Source: Mycobacterium ostraviense (GTDB taxonomy: Bacteria > Actinomycetota > Actinomycetes > Mycobacteriales > Mycobacteriaceae). Taken from it: a stretch of DNA of 64,000 bases. Numbering within the stretch: the first letter of the stretch is position 1; the number at the start of each line of letters is the position of its first letter. The position numbers and the translations under genes are program-made. Shown here one piece after another: positions 53,496 to 62,767 of this stretch. The notes under the pieces were generated by a model. It saw only the letters and a list, made by a program, of their open reading frames with translations, searched no databases and had not been told where the DNA came from. The stretch lies in the NCBI RefSeq assembly GCF_002705925.1, contig NZ_NKRE01000001.1, positions 4,358,857 through 4,422,856 of the forward strand, in the 5' to 3' direction.

Positions 53496-54466
53496 CGGCC
53501 TCGGAGTTGGTCGCTGACCGGGCACTGGCGGCGAAACCCGGTGACACCTGGTTGTCGGACCGTAGCTGGAACCGTCCCCGCTGGACGATCGGCGAACTGG
53601 TGGCGGCCAAGGCGGGGCGGACGATCTCGGTGGTGCTGCCGGCCCTCAACGAGGAAGAAACCATCGAATCGGTGATCGACAGCATCTCGCCGTTGGTCCG
53701 GGAGTCCGGCGGCCTGGTCGACGAGCTGATCGTCCTGGATTCCGGCTCCACCGACGACACCGAGATCCGTGCCGTCGCCGCCGGCGCCCGCGTCGTCAGC
53801 CGTGAACAGGCGCTGCCCGAGGTTCCGACGCGCCCGGGCAAGGGTGAGGCGCTGTGGCGCTCGCTGGCCGCCACCAGAGGCGACATCGTGGTGTTCGTCG
53901 ACTCCGACCTAGTCAACCCGCACCCGATGTTCGTTCCGTGGCTGGTCGGCCCGCTGCTCACCCGCGACGGTATTCATCTGGTCAAAAGCTTCTACCGGCG
54001 ACCGCTCACCGTCAGCGATGCCGGCGGCAGTGCGGGAGCCACCGGTGGGGGCCGGGTCACTGAGCTGGTGGCGCGGCCGCTGTTGGCGGCGCTGCGGCCC
54101 GAGCTGGGCGGCGTGCTGCAGCCGCTGGGCGGTGAGTACGCGGCCAGCCGGGAGCTGTTGACGTCGCTGCCGTTCGCCCCCGGCTACGGCGTGGAGATCG
54201 GTCTTTTGGTCGACACCTTCGATCGGCTGGGCCTGGACGCTATCGCGCAGGTCAACCTTGGCGTGCGGGCCCACCGCAACCGGCCGCTGGCCGAACTGGG
54301 CGCGATGAGCCGCCAGGTCATCGCTACCCTGCTGTCCCGGTGCGGAATCCCCGACTCCGGGGTCGGGTTGACCCAGTTCTTTGCCGTCGGTGACGGCTAC
54401 ACCGAGCACACCTGGCCGGTCTCGCTGGCCGACCGGCCGCCGATGAAAGTGCTGAGACCCCGCTGA
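53492..54466 (+). CDS. gpgS: glucosyl-3-phosphoglycerate synthase
   Basis: 324 residues, the same as Rv1208. A GT-A fold glycosyltransferase (GT81) that moves glucose from UDP-glucose to 3-phosphoglycerate, starting methylglucose lipopolysaccharide synthesis. Visible: TISVVLPALNEEETIESVIDS, LDSGSTDDTE, RPGKGEALWRSL, the metal-binding DSD in VVFVDSDLVNPHP, and GGGRVTELVARPLLAAL. ATG at 53492 overlaps the folP2 stop by four bases. Confidence 0.96.
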   Translation: MTASELVADRALAAKPGDTWLSDRSWNRPRWTIGELVAAKAGRTISVVLPALNEEETIESVIDSISPLVRESGGLVDELIVLDSGSTDDTEIRAVAAGARVVSREQALPEVPTRPGKGEALWRSLAATRGDIVVFVDSDLVNPHPMFVPWLVGPLLTRDGIHLVKSFYRRPLTVSDAGGSAGATGGGRVTELVARPLLAALRPELGGVLQPLGGEYAASRELLTSLPFAPGYGVEIGLLVDTFDRLGLDAIAQVNLGVRAHRNRPLAELGAMSRQVIATLLSRCGIPDSGVGLTQFFAVGDGYTEHTWPVSLADRPPMKVLRPR

Positions 54467-54504
54467 ACACTGGATTGTCGGCCGCTTAGGGCAAGATCGA
54501 CGAC

Positions 54505-54879
54505 GTGGCGTTGGTATTGCTGTACCTGGTGGTGCTGGTCCTGGTGGCGATCGTGTTGTTCGGTGCGGCGAGCCTGCTGTTCGGGCGCGGCGAGCAGTTG
54601 CCGCCGCTGCCGCGGGCGACGACGGCGACGGTGCTGCCCGCGTCCGGCATCACCGCGGCCGACGTCGAGGCGGTCAAGTTCACCCAGGTGCTGCGCGGCT
54701 ACAAGACCAGCGAGGTCGACTGGGTGCTGGAGCGGCTCGGCCGTGAGCTGGATGAGTTGCGCGGCCAGCTGGCCGCCGTCCACGGATCGCCCCCCGCCGG
54801 TGAAGCCGAGGCCTGGCTGGAGAGCGCCGAGGCAGCTGACGTGGACGCCGTCGCTTACGACCGTCCCAACCCGACGTGA
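54505..54879 (+). CDS. membrane-anchored DivIVA-domain protein (Rv1209-like)
   Basis: 124 residues. A single N-terminal membrane helix (VLLYLVVLVLVAIVLFGAASLLF) is followed by a short DivIVA-like module (ITAADVEAVKFTQVLRGYKTSEVDWVLERLGRELDELRGQL) with a predicted coiled coil, and an acidic tail. DivIVA-type proteins mark growth poles; the function of this small member is unknown. GTG start at 54505. It overlaps tagA by four bases. Confidence 0.88.
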   Translation: MALVLLYLVVLVLVAIVLFGAASLLFGRGEQLPPLPRATTATVLPASGITAADVEAVKFTQVLRGYKTSEVDWVLERLGRELDELRGQLAAVHGSPPAGEAEAWLESAEAADVDAVAYDRPNPT

Positions 54880-55451
54880 GCGACGACGACCTGGTGCGCT
54901 GCGGCTGGGCGGTGGTTCGCGCCGGTCCTGACGCCGAGCTTTACCGCAACTACCACGACCGGGAGTGGGGGCGCCCGCTGTACGGCGGGGTGGCGTTGTT
55001 CGAGCGGATGAGCTTGGAGGCCTTCCAGAGCGGCCTGTCGTGGTTGACCATCTTGCGGAAACGGCAGAACTTTCGGCGCGCGTTTTCCGGGTTCGACATC
55101 GAGGCGGTCGCCAACTACACCGACACTGATGTGCAGCGGTTGCTGGCAGACGCGGGCATTGTGCGCAACCGGGCCAAGATCGAGGCGACCATCGCCAACG
55201 CGCGCGCTGCTGCCGAGCTCGGGTCATCACAGGCCCTTTCGGACCTGCTGTGGTCGTTCGCGCCCCCGCCCCGGCGGCGGCCGGCAACCCCGTCCGACAT
55301 CCCTTCAGCCACTGCGGAATCCACGGCGATGGCGCGCGAATTGAAACGGCACGGGTTTCGCTTTGTCGGGCCCACCACCGGCTACGCGCTGATGCAGGCC
55401 ACCGGGATGGTGGACGATCACGTCCGCACGTGCTGGGTGCCTTACCGGTGA
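54876..55451 (+). CDS. tagA: DNA-3-methyladenine glycosylase I
   Basis: 191 residues. Tag-family landmarks: RCGWAVV...YRNYHDREWGRPLYG with the zinc-binding Cys and His, FERMSLEAFQSGLSWLTILRKRQNFRRAFSGFD with the base-pocket Glu and Trp, and the closing FRFVGPTTGYALMQATGMVDDH...C. It excises 3-methyladenine from alkylated DNA. The GTG at 54876 overlaps the Rv1209-like stop (GTGA), indicating an operon. Confidence 0.95.
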   Translation: MSDDDLVRCGWAVVRAGPDAELYRNYHDREWGRPLYGGVALFERMSLEAFQSGLSWLTILRKRQNFRRAFSGFDIEAVANYTDTDVQRLLADAGIVRNRAKIEATIANARAAAELGSSQALSDLLWSFAPPPRRRPATPSDIPSATAESTAMARELKRHGFRFVGPTTGYALMQATGMVDDHVRTCWVPYR

Positions 55452-55745
55452 GTGCGGCGCGGCGCCGGGCGATCGCGGACGGCGAAAGTCCTCATATCAG
55501 AGGTGTTGCGGCCATCCCCTGAAGGCGGGCGTCGAAAATCCCGACCAGCGACCCGCAGGCGGGTTCGACAGCCCTGCGCGGCCACAGAACAGGGTCTTGT
55601 GCACCTGGTGAACCGGAATAGGGAACAATGGAGGGGTGATTTGGCAGTTCAATGTCGGGTACGGCTGGGAATCCACTTACGGGGCATGCTCGGCGCCGAC
55701 CAGGTCCGCGAGGGCGGGCCAGCTCGAATCTGGAGGGAGCACTCG

Positions 55746-55913
55746 ATGGCGGCGATGAAGCCCCGGACCGGCGACGGTCCTCTGGAAGCAACCAAAGAGG
55801 GGCGCGGCATCGTGATGCGGGTACCACTCGAGGGTGGCGGCCGTCTCGTCGTGGAGCTGACACCCGACGAAGCCGCGGCACTCGGTGACGAACTGAAGAG
55901 CGTTACCAGCTGA
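55746..55913 (+). CDS. DUF3117 small conserved protein (Rv1211-like)
   Basis: 55 residues, highly conserved in Actinobacteria (AAMKPRTGDGPLEATKEGRG, then MRVPLEGGGRLVVELTPDE). A GGAGGGA site lies seven bases before the ATG, which I prefer. An in-frame ATG at 55686 would give the 75-residue form annotated in M. tuberculosis, whose product was described as calmodulin-like. About 290 bases of gene-free DNA separate it from tagA and contain a probable promoter near 55600-55640. Confidence 0.9.
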   Translation: MAAMKPRTGDGPLEATKEGRGIVMRVPLEGGGRLVVELTPDEAAALGDELKSVTS

Positions 55914-55937
55914 ATCAGCTGCGGGGCGGGTGGTGCG

Positions 55938-57101
55938 TCACTGGCAGACCTTCCGGTAGATGTCCAGCGTCTGCCCGGCGATGTGCACCCAGGAGAACTC
56001 CTCGATACAGCGCTGACGCCCGGCCTGGCCGTAACGCTTCGCTGTGGCAGGGTCGGCGACGAGCGCATTGACCGCCTCGGCCAACCCGGCCTCGTAACCG
56101 CTCGGGTCATCAGGGTTGTAATGCACCAGGGACCCGGTGACCCCGTCGGCGACCACCTCGGGCACCCCCCCAACGTCGGAGGCCACTACCGCGGTAGCGC
56201 AGGCCATTGCCTCCAGGTTGACGATGCCTAACGGCTCGTACACCGAAGCGCATACGAAAACCATTGCAGCAGAGAGTATTTCACGTAGTTTTCCGATCGG
56301 TAGGATGTCGCGGACCCAGAACACCCCGGTGCGGGTGTGGGCCAGTTGAGCCACCGCGGACCGCACCTCATCGGCGATCCCGGGGGTGTCGGGAGCCCCC
56401 GCGCAGAGCACCACCTGAATATCCGGGCTGAACTGATGGGCCGCCGCCAGCAAATGTGGAACGCCTTTTTGCCGGGTGATCCGGCCGACGAACGCCACTA
56501 TCGGCCGGTTTGGATCGACTCCGAGTTCGGCCAGTACCGACCCGGTGCGCACGGGTCCGGCCGGATACCACACGTCGGTGTCGATCCCGTTGCGGATCAC
56601 ATGCACCACGTCCGGGTCCAGTGTCGGATAGGTGCGCAGCAGGTCGTCACGCATACCGGCGCTGACGGCGATGACGGCGTCTGCGGCGAGCACGGCGGTG
56701 TTTTCGACCCATGACGAGACCTGGTAGCCGCCGCCCAGTTGCTCGGCTTTCCATGGCCGCATCGGCTCGAGCGAGTGCGCGGTCAACACATGCGGGATGT
56801 CGTAGAGCAGCTTGGCCAGATGGCCGGCCAGGCCGGTGTACCAGGTGTGTGAATGCACGACGGTGGCCGCACTCGCAGCGTTGGCCATCACCAGGTCCGC
56901 GGACAGGGTCGACAGTGCGGTGTTGGCGTTGCGCAGCCGCGGGTCGGGCTGATGTGTGATGGCTCCCGGGCGAGGCGCGCCCATGCAGTGCACGTCGACT
57001 GCACATAAACGCCGCAGTTGGGATACCAGTTCGGTGACATGTACCCCGGCGCCGCCGTAGACCTCCGGTGGGTATTCCCGAGTCATCATCGCTACCCGCA
57101 T
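55938..57101 (-). CDS. glgM: alpha-maltose-1-phosphate synthase (GlgM, GT4)
   Basis: 387 residues, the length of Rv1212c. It transfers glucose from ADP-glucose to glucose-1-phosphate, making alpha-maltose-1-phosphate for GlgE-dependent alpha-glucan. GT-B fold signs: MTREYPPEVYGGAGVHVTEL, VHSHTWYTGLAGHLAK, AFVGRITRQKGVPHLL, and the EPLGIVNLEAMACATAVVASDVGG nucleotide-sugar site. The ATG at 57101 matches the known N-terminus. It is divergent from glgC, which makes its donor. Confidence 0.95.
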   Translation of the reverse strand: MRVAMMTREYPPEVYGGAGVHVTELVSQLRRLCAVDVHCMGAPRPGAITHQPDPRLRNANTALSTLSADLVMANAASAATVVHSHTWYTGLAGHLAKLLYDIPHVLTAHSLEPMRPWKAEQLGGGYQVSSWVENTAVLAADAVIAVSAGMRDDLLRTYPTLDPDVVHVIRNGIDTDVWYPAGPVRTGSVLAELGVDPNRPIVAFVGRITRQKGVPHLLAAAHQFSPDIQVVLCAGAPDTPGIADEVRSAVAQLAHTRTGVFWVRDILPIGKLREILSAAMVFVCASVYEPLGIVNLEAMACATAVVASDVGGVPEVVADGVTGSLVHYNPDDPSGYEAGLAEAVNALVADPATAKRYGQAGRQRCIEEFSWVHIAGQTLDIYRKVCQ

Positions 57102-57116
57102 ACGCAGCACCGTAGT

Positions 57117-57215
57117 TCGGCGACGAGGCGGCCCGCATCGCGGGCAGCTGAGGAGCCGGACTAGTCGGTGGTGTCGGCGACGAGGCGGCCCGCATCGCGG
57201 GCAGTTGAGGAGCCG
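57117..57215. repeat. 42-bp direct repeat between glgM and glgC
   Basis: Copies at 57117-57158 and 57174-57215 differ at one base (C/T) and begin TCGGCGACGAGGCGGCCCG. The period is 57 bases. Each copy contains CCCGC-AT-GCGGG, a small hairpin. They lie in the divergent promoter region of glgM and glgC, just after the glgM start. Confidence 0.9.
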
Positions 57216-57313
57216 ACGGACCGGCCAATTACCTTGGCCAGCAGCCCGTCACAACGGCGGCTAGACGGGGATGCCCCTGGCAGCGGTTCGCGGGTGCCGA
57301 TAGGTTTGAGGCC

Positions 57314-58528
57314 ATGAGGGAAGCGCCGCACGTGCTGGGCGTCGTTTTGGCCGGCGGTGAGGGCAAGCGGCTTTATCCGTTGACGGCGGACCGGGCCAAA
57401 CCCGCGGTTCCCTTCGGGGGCGCCTACCGGTTGATCGATTTCGTGCTTTCCAATCTCGTCAATGCCCGATACCTCAGGATCTGTGTTCTCACCCAATACA
57501 AGTCACATTCGCTGGACCGTCACATTTCGCAGAACTGGCGGTTGTCGGGTTTGGCCGGTGAATACATTACCCCGGTGCCGGCGCAGCAGCGTCTGGGTCC
57601 GCGGTGGTACACCGGCTCCGCCGACGCGATCTACCAGTCACTCAATCTCATCTACGACGAAGATCCCGACTACCTGGTGGTTTTCGGGGCCGATCACGTG
57701 TACCGGATGGATCCGGAACAGATGGTCCGGTTCCACATCGACAGCAGTGCCGGCGCTACGGTGGCCGGCATCCGGGTCCCGCGTGCCGGTGCCAGCGCGT
57801 TCGGCTGCATTGACGCCGACGACTCCGGAACCATCCGCAGCTTCCTCGAGAAGCCGCTGGACCCACCCGCCACCCCCGATGACCCCAGCTCCACGTTCGT
57901 CTCGATGGGCAATTACGTGTTCACCACCAAGGTGCTGATCGACGCAATTCGCGCCGACGCCGATGACGATCACTCGGATCACGACATGGGCGGGGACATC
58001 ATCCCGCGGCTGGTGGAGGACGGGATGGCGGCGGTATACGACTTTTCCGACAACGACGTGCCGGGCGCCACCGACCGCGACCGGGCTTACTGGCGTGACG
58101 TCGGGACGCTGGATGCGTTCTACGACGCCCACATGGATCTGGTGTCGGTGCACCCGGTGTTCAACCTGTACAACCGGCGCTGGCCCATCCGGGGTGAGTC
58201 GGAGAATCTGGCGCCGGCGAAGTTTGTCAACGGAGGTTCGGCGCAGGAGTCGGTGGTTGGTGCCGGCAGCATCATTTCGGCGGCCTCGGTGCGCAACTCG
58301 GTGTTGTCGTCCAATGTCGTTGTCGACGACGGCGCCATCGTGGAGGGCAGTGTGATCATGCCCGGCACCAGGGTCGGCCGTGGCGCGGTGGTACGCCACG
58401 CGATCTTGGACAAGAACGTCGTCGTGGGGCCTGGAGAGATGGTGGGAGTGGACCTGGACCGAGACCGGGAAAGGTTCGCGGTCAGCGCCGGCGGCGTGGT
58501 CGCGGTGGGCAAAGGCGTCTGGATCTGA
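57314..58528 (+). CDS. glgC: glucose-1-phosphate adenylyltransferase
   Basis: 404 residues, the same as Rv1213. It makes ADP-glucose from ATP and glucose-1-phosphate. The N-terminal nucleotidyltransferase loop is VLGVVLAGGEGKRLYPLTADRAKPAVPFGG; substrate-site segments YTGSADAIYQSLN and VVFGADHVYRMD follow. The C-terminal beta-helix shows VVDDGAIVEGSVIMPGTRVG. The ATG at 57314 is clear. The enzyme feeds glgM and alpha-glucan/trehalose metabolism. In H37Rv PE14 (Rv1214c) comes next; it is absent here. Confidence 0.96.
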   Translation: MREAPHVLGVVLAGGEGKRLYPLTADRAKPAVPFGGAYRLIDFVLSNLVNARYLRICVLTQYKSHSLDRHISQNWRLSGLAGEYITPVPAQQRLGPRWYTGSADAIYQSLNLIYDEDPDYLVVFGADHVYRMDPEQMVRFHIDSSAGATVAGIRVPRAGASAFGCIDADDSGTIRSFLEKPLDPPATPDDPSSTFVSMGNYVFTTKVLIDAIRADADDDHSDHDMGGDIIPRLVEDGMAAVYDFSDNDVPGATDRDRAYWRDVGTLDAFYDAHMDLVSVHPVFNLYNRRWPIRGESENLAPAKFVNGGSAQESVVGAGSIISAASVRNSVLSSNVVVDDGAIVEGSVIMPGTRVGRGAVVRHAILDKNVVVGPGEMVGVDLDRDRERFAVSAGGVVAVGKGVWI

Positions 58529-58682
58529 AGCGTGTCGAACGACACCTGAGTGGTCAGCCGCCGATCAGCGTCCGATCACGCTTGGGTGGCCGCATTCATC
58601 ACAGCCGGCACGGTTCCAGCGGGTTTGGTAGCGGCGCGGGCCTGCAACGTGTCGCGTGCGGGCTTGTCCGGCCGTGACCGGG

Positions 58683-60362
58683 TCAGGGGATTTCCGGGAC
58701 CAACAGGTGGGCGTCGTAGCGGGGGCCCCAGCGCAGCGTGATTCGACTGCGCGGCGAGTCCGGATAGGCGGCCGGGAATTGACCGGTGAGCGGGTTGCGC
58801 GGGGACAACCAGCGACCGGCGATCACCAGGCGCAGTTGCTCTCCGGCACGAAACAACGTCGCCGACGGACCCAGGGCGACATCGACGGCGACCACCTCGC
58901 CCGGGGTAGCCGGCTGCGCCCGGACGCACGCCGGGACCGGCTGCCAGGGCCGGGAGGCTTCGGGGTCCAGCTCGCGCAGCGAGACCCGCTGCCAGCCGGT
59001 GGTGACCCGGTCGCGGCCCCAGCCGTAGGACCCTTCGAATCCGACGAACCGCCCGTCGCGCCACTTCTCCACGCCGACGAACAGGTTCGCGTCTTGGCCG
59101 CCGTCCAGCTGCACCCAGAGCCGGGCCGCCATAGGTCCGGTCAGTTCGATGTCGGATGGCACGGTCCAGTTGAAAGCTGCTGCACGAGAATGTGTTTCGA
59201 ATGTAATGCTGCCGGCTTTCGGCGGCCTTTCGGTCGTCAGCATTCCAGCTGCGGCGAGATACATTGGCCGCCAATGGATGCGGGCGAGCGGCCATTCGGC
59301 CTCCTCGCGCACCTCGGCGATGGTGTCGCGATCCTCGCGAACCTCGAGGCGAACGCTGCGGGTCATGGGTGCTCCGTCGAGCACGTCGCGGAAGAACTTG
59401 AGCTGCTCGGCCAACGCGGACTCGGAGTAGAACGTCGCCCACTTGCCGCCGCGATGGGTATAGAGCCGGGCGCATCGGGAACCGCCATCGGTGAAGGCCC
59501 GGATAGAGCCCCGACTGTGCAGGTTGTTGTCGGAGAAGCTGCCACAGACCAACATCGGCACCGTGATTGCCGATAGATCGGGAACGATTGCGCGCCATAC
59601 CTCGTCGCGCATAGGATGACCGGCCTGCATCTGCTCCAGGTCGTAGGCCTGCCGGGTACGACGCACGTTGCGTGACCAAAACCGGGTGAAGCCAACCTCG
59701 CGAATTCCGCCGGGAAACGCCAGGTCACGGTAGGCATCGGTGAAGCCCTCCCACGGGCAGATCGCCCGCAGTGCCGGTGGCTGCAGGGCGGCGACGGCGT
59801 ACTGGCTGATGGCCAGGTAGGACACCCCGAGCATGACCACCCGGCCGTCACACCAGGGCTGGTCGGCCACCCACTGCACCAGGTCGTAGGTGTCTTCGGC
59901 CTCCTGGGCGGAGAGCAGCCTCCCCGTGCCGTTAGAGCGACCGCAGCCGCGCGAGTCGGCATTGACCACGGTGAACCCGTGTGCGGTCCACCAGACCGGG
60001 TCCGGCGCCTCCCAACCGGTCAGGGCGGAGAATGTCACCGCCTCGGGTTGGCGCAGCACCCGGTATAGCCGGGGGACGGTCCAGCGCTTGCGCCGCCTGG
60101 TAGGCAAATCGTCCTTGCCGTAGGGATGGATGCTGACGATGACCGGCCGGGCGGCCCCGCCGGGTCGCCGGAATACGTTGACCCGCAATACGGTCCCATC
60201 GCGGGTAATGACGTCGACGTCACGCTCGACGAGGACGTCGGCCGGGGGATCGGTAACGGCGACCGCGGGTTTGACGATTCCGTGAATCCGGCTGAGTGCG
60301 TACCGAAGAGCCCCCGGCCGTCGCCACGGCCGGTCCAGGGCGGGTGCCGGATCTCTGGCCAC
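58683..60362 (-). CDS. CocE/NonD-family hydrolase (Rv1215c-like)
   Basis: 559 residues, near the 561 of Rv1215c. The alpha/beta hydrolase core holds VIVSIHPYGKDD, VNADSRGCGRSNG, the nucleophile Ser in MLGVSYLAISQYA, and CGSFSDNNLHSRG. It is followed by the C-terminal jelly-roll domain typical of X-Pro dipeptidyl-peptidase-like CocE enzymes (GPMAARLWVQLDGGQDANLFV). It likely hydrolyses an ester or amide; substrate unknown. GTG at 60362 starts the frame. The gene is followed downstream by a 150-base gap to glgC's end. Confidence 0.9.
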   Translation of the reverse strand: MARDPAPALDRPWRRPGALRYALSRIHGIVKPAVAVTDPPADVLVERDVDVITRDGTVLRVNVFRRPGGAARPVIVSIHPYGKDDLPTRRRKRWTVPRLYRVLRQPEAVTFSALTGWEAPDPVWWTAHGFTVVNADSRGCGRSNGTGRLLSAQEAEDTYDLVQWVADQPWCDGRVVMLGVSYLAISQYAVAALQPPALRAICPWEGFTDAYRDLAFPGGIREVGFTRFWSRNVRRTRQAYDLEQMQAGHPMRDEVWRAIVPDLSAITVPMLVCGSFSDNNLHSRGSIRAFTDGGSRCARLYTHRGGKWATFYSESALAEQLKFFRDVLDGAPMTRSVRLEVREDRDTIAEVREEAEWPLARIHWRPMYLAAAGMLTTERPPKAGSITFETHSRAAAFNWTVPSDIELTGPMAARLWVQLDGGQDANLFVGVEKWRDGRFVGFEGSYGWGRDRVTTGWQRVSLRELDPEASRPWQPVPACVRAQPATPGEVVAVDVALGPSATLFRAGEQLRLVIAGRWLSPRNPLTGQFPAAYPDSPRSRITLRWGPRYDAHLLVPEIP

Positions 60363-60424
60363 GCCGTTACCTTAGAACGTGCCGGCTTGGCAGCAACCGA
60401 ATTTCGCCACTCCGACCCGACTTG

Positions 60425-61099
60425 CTACCAGACGTGAGGTAGTAGCCGATAGCGCACACGCTGCATGTAGTCGCGATATCCATCCAGTTCCACGGCGAGT
60501 GCCTTCTCCTCGTCCAGAATGCGGAGAACGAGGACGAGCATCCCCGGGATGACACCCAGCAGCCCCCAATAGGAGCCCAGCGCAAGCGGCATGCCCACCA
60601 TCAAGATCACGTTCCCGACGTACATCGGGTGCCGCACGAACCGGTAGAAACCGCTGGACACCACTTTCTGACCCGCCTCCACCGTCACCGTCGCGGCGGC
60701 GTAACTGTTCTGGACGACCACCAGCATGGCGATTGCAAGTCCGGTCGCGACGAGTAGGTCGCCGACCACGCACAGCGCCACCGGCACTGCCGACCAGCCG
60801 AATCGATGGTCGAGCGCGCTGAGCACCATCATGGCGACGACGCCGATGAACGCGCCCATGATGATGAATTTCTGGGCTGTCCTGGTTTCCGCGCGCGGTC
60901 CCGCGTGCATGCGCCGCTGCAGCGCGGCCGGGTTTGTCCGGGCCAGGTAGATGCTGGGCACGATCGTTGCAACCGTGAATACGGCGATGAAAACCCATGC
61001 CTGCCAATAGTTGAACGTGCCCGCAGGGTAAAACAGCACAAATCCGAATACGATCAGACCGGCCAGCCCCGAGACAACGGCCCGCAGACCAGTTTTCAT
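60425..61099 (-). CDS. membrane methyltransferase of the isoprenylcysteine carboxyl methyltransferase (ICMT) family, Rv1216c-like
   Basis: 224 residues with about five membrane helices (VVSGLAGLIVFGFVLFYP, AWVFIAVFTVATIVP and others). The ICMT/PEMT C-terminal signature is seen as GFYRFVRHPMYVGNVILMVGMPLALGS and ILDEEKALAVELDGYRDYMQRVRYRLLP, which form the SAM-binding site. It probably methylates a small lipid or thiol substrate in the membrane. Located 21 bases after the ABC permease end on the other side, in the same orientation. Confidence 0.9.
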   Translation of the reverse strand: MKTGLRAVVSGLAGLIVFGFVLFYPAGTFNYWQAWVFIAVFTVATIVPSIYLARTNPAALQRRMHAGPRAETRTAQKFIIMGAFIGVVAMMVLSALDHRFGWSAVPVALCVVGDLLVATGLAIAMLVVVQNSYAAATVTVEAGQKVVSSGFYRFVRHPMYVGNVILMVGMPLALGSYWGLLGVIPGMLVLVLRILDEEKALAVELDGYRDYMQRVRYRLLPHVW

Positions 61100-61120
61100 T
61101 TCCCCTCCCGATGCTCTCGG

Positions 61121-62767
61121 CTAATTCCGCATGTCACGTCGTTGAAAAGCCATGGCGCCCAATGTGGTCAATCCCGCATCTATAGCCAGCAGCCACAGCA
61201 GCGGCTCGGCGGTGAAGTCGCGGCCGCCAACTCGTGGGGTGTGTGCGAACGGTTCCAAGTCCAGCAGCCACTGCGGGAAACCCGACAACGAACCAAGCAG
61301 GTACAACGCGACGAAGCCGACCAGGACGCCCCACGCTACCGGTGTGAACCGCGGTGCCACACCGAACAATGCGATGGTCACCGCGGACAGTAGCCAGACG
61401 CCCGGTAGCTGTACCGCCGCGGTGGCGACAGCGGTGGTCAGCTTGCCGCCGAGGTCGCCGGCGGTGGCGCCGTAGGTGAGTCCGGCCACCACGCCGGAGA
61501 GCAGTATCGCAGCCGCCGGACCGGCCAGCGCGATCACCAAATGGCTTGACAGTAACCGCATCCGGGATACCGATCCGGCGAGCAGGGTCTCGGCGCGCTG
61601 AGCGAGTTCCTCCTGGTGCAGGCGTAGCGACAGCGAGACGGCGAACGCGGCGGCGACCATGCCCAGCATGGTGAAGCCCACCGCGACAAAGGCTTGCTCC
61701 AGCACGCTGGTGCCGCCCAACCGCGCGACGATGTCTCGTACCGCGGTGCCACTGCCCAACTCCTGTCCGATGCCGTGCACGATGCTGCCGATCAACAGCC
61801 CGTAAAGCACCAGACCCACGGTCCAGACCAGCACCGCGCCGCGGTCAAGCCGCCACGCCAGCCCGAAGATGTTGCCCAACCAGGGTGCCGCGGTGGCCGG
61901 ACCGCCGCGTTCGGCGATGAGCCCGGCGCCGACGTCGCGGCCGGCGAGCAGCCGATAGGCCACCACGGTCAGCGCGGTGGCCGTCGCCAGATGCAGTATC
62001 AACACCCACCAGCGATCCCCCGCATAGGGCCTGACCTGAAGTGACCATCCCAGCGGGGAAAACCACGACAACGCCCCCGACCCGGCGTCACCGACGGCCC
62101 GAAGCGCGAACACCGTGCCGAGCACGGCGAACGCGACACCGCGGGTCACCCGGGCGCTGGGCGATAGCTGCGCGGCGACGCCGGCCACGGCGGTGAACAC
62201 CAATCCCGACCCGGCCAGGGCCGCGCCGAAGGCCAGCGACCCGGACGGCGCCACCTTGGTGGTCAGCAGTCCCGCCGCACCGATAGCACCGGTTGCGACC
62301 GACGCCGAAAACGACAACAGCAGTGCCGCACTGAGGCTTGCGTAGCGGCCGACGGCGGTGGACTCGATCAGCTCGGCCCGGCCGGTCTCCTCGTCGGCCC
62401 GGGTGTGGCGGATGACGGTGAGGATGACCGCCACCGCGATGAGGGTGTGGAACATTCCGGCTTTCCAGATGCCGACGGCGCCGAGACTGTCGTTGTAGAC
62501 CTGGCCATAGAGCGCTCGCTGGGCCGGGCTGGCAGCGATCGAGGCCACGAACCCCGCACGATCCTGCCGGGCGGGGTAGACCTTCTCGATACTGCTTACA
62601 TACACCGTGGCCAGCGGCACCGACAGCAGAAACACCCACAGCGGCAACACCACGCGGTCGCGCCGTAAGTAGAGCCGCAGCAGTCCCAGGGTGCCGGTGA
62701 AAGCCGACTCGCGTTGCGGTGCAGATTGCGGTTCGGGGCGTTGGCGATTCAGCGTTGCGGTGCTCAT
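61121..62767 (-). CDS. ABC transporter permease (Rv1217c-like)
   Basis: 548 residues, as in Rv1217c, with about twelve membrane segments, e.g. VVLPLWVFLLSVPLATVYVSS, TLIAVAVILTVIRH, GVVAGLTYGAT and PVAWGVLVGFVALYLLGSL. It is a tetronasin-type exporter permease. Rv1217c-Rv1218c are reported to export several drugs and dyes. ATG at 62767 overlaps the ATPase stop (ATGA). The frame stays open further upstream only as a shadow of the ATPase gene. Confidence 0.93.
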   Translation of the reverse strand: MSTATLNRQRPEPQSAPQRESAFTGTLGLLRLYLRRDRVVLPLWVFLLSVPLATVYVSSIEKVYPARQDRAGFVASIAASPAQRALYGQVYNDSLGAVGIWKAGMFHTLIAVAVILTVIRHTRADEETGRAELIESTAVGRYASLSAALLLSFSASVATGAIGAAGLLTTKVAPSGSLAFGAALAGSGLVFTAVAGVAAQLSPSARVTRGVAFAVLGTVFALRAVGDAGSGALSWFSPLGWSLQVRPYAGDRWWVLILHLATATALTVVAYRLLAGRDVGAGLIAERGGPATAAPWLGNIFGLAWRLDRGAVLVWTVGLVLYGLLIGSIVHGIGQELGSGTAVRDIVARLGGTSVLEQAFVAVGFTMLGMVAAAFAVSLSLRLHQEELAQRAETLLAGSVSRMRLLSSHLVIALAGPAAAILLSGVVAGLTYGATAGDLGGKLTTAVATAAVQLPGVWLLSAVTIALFGVAPRFTPVAWGVLVGFVALYLLGSLSGFPQWLLDLEPFAHTPRVGGRDFTAEPLLWLLAIDAGLTTLGAMAFQRRDMRN

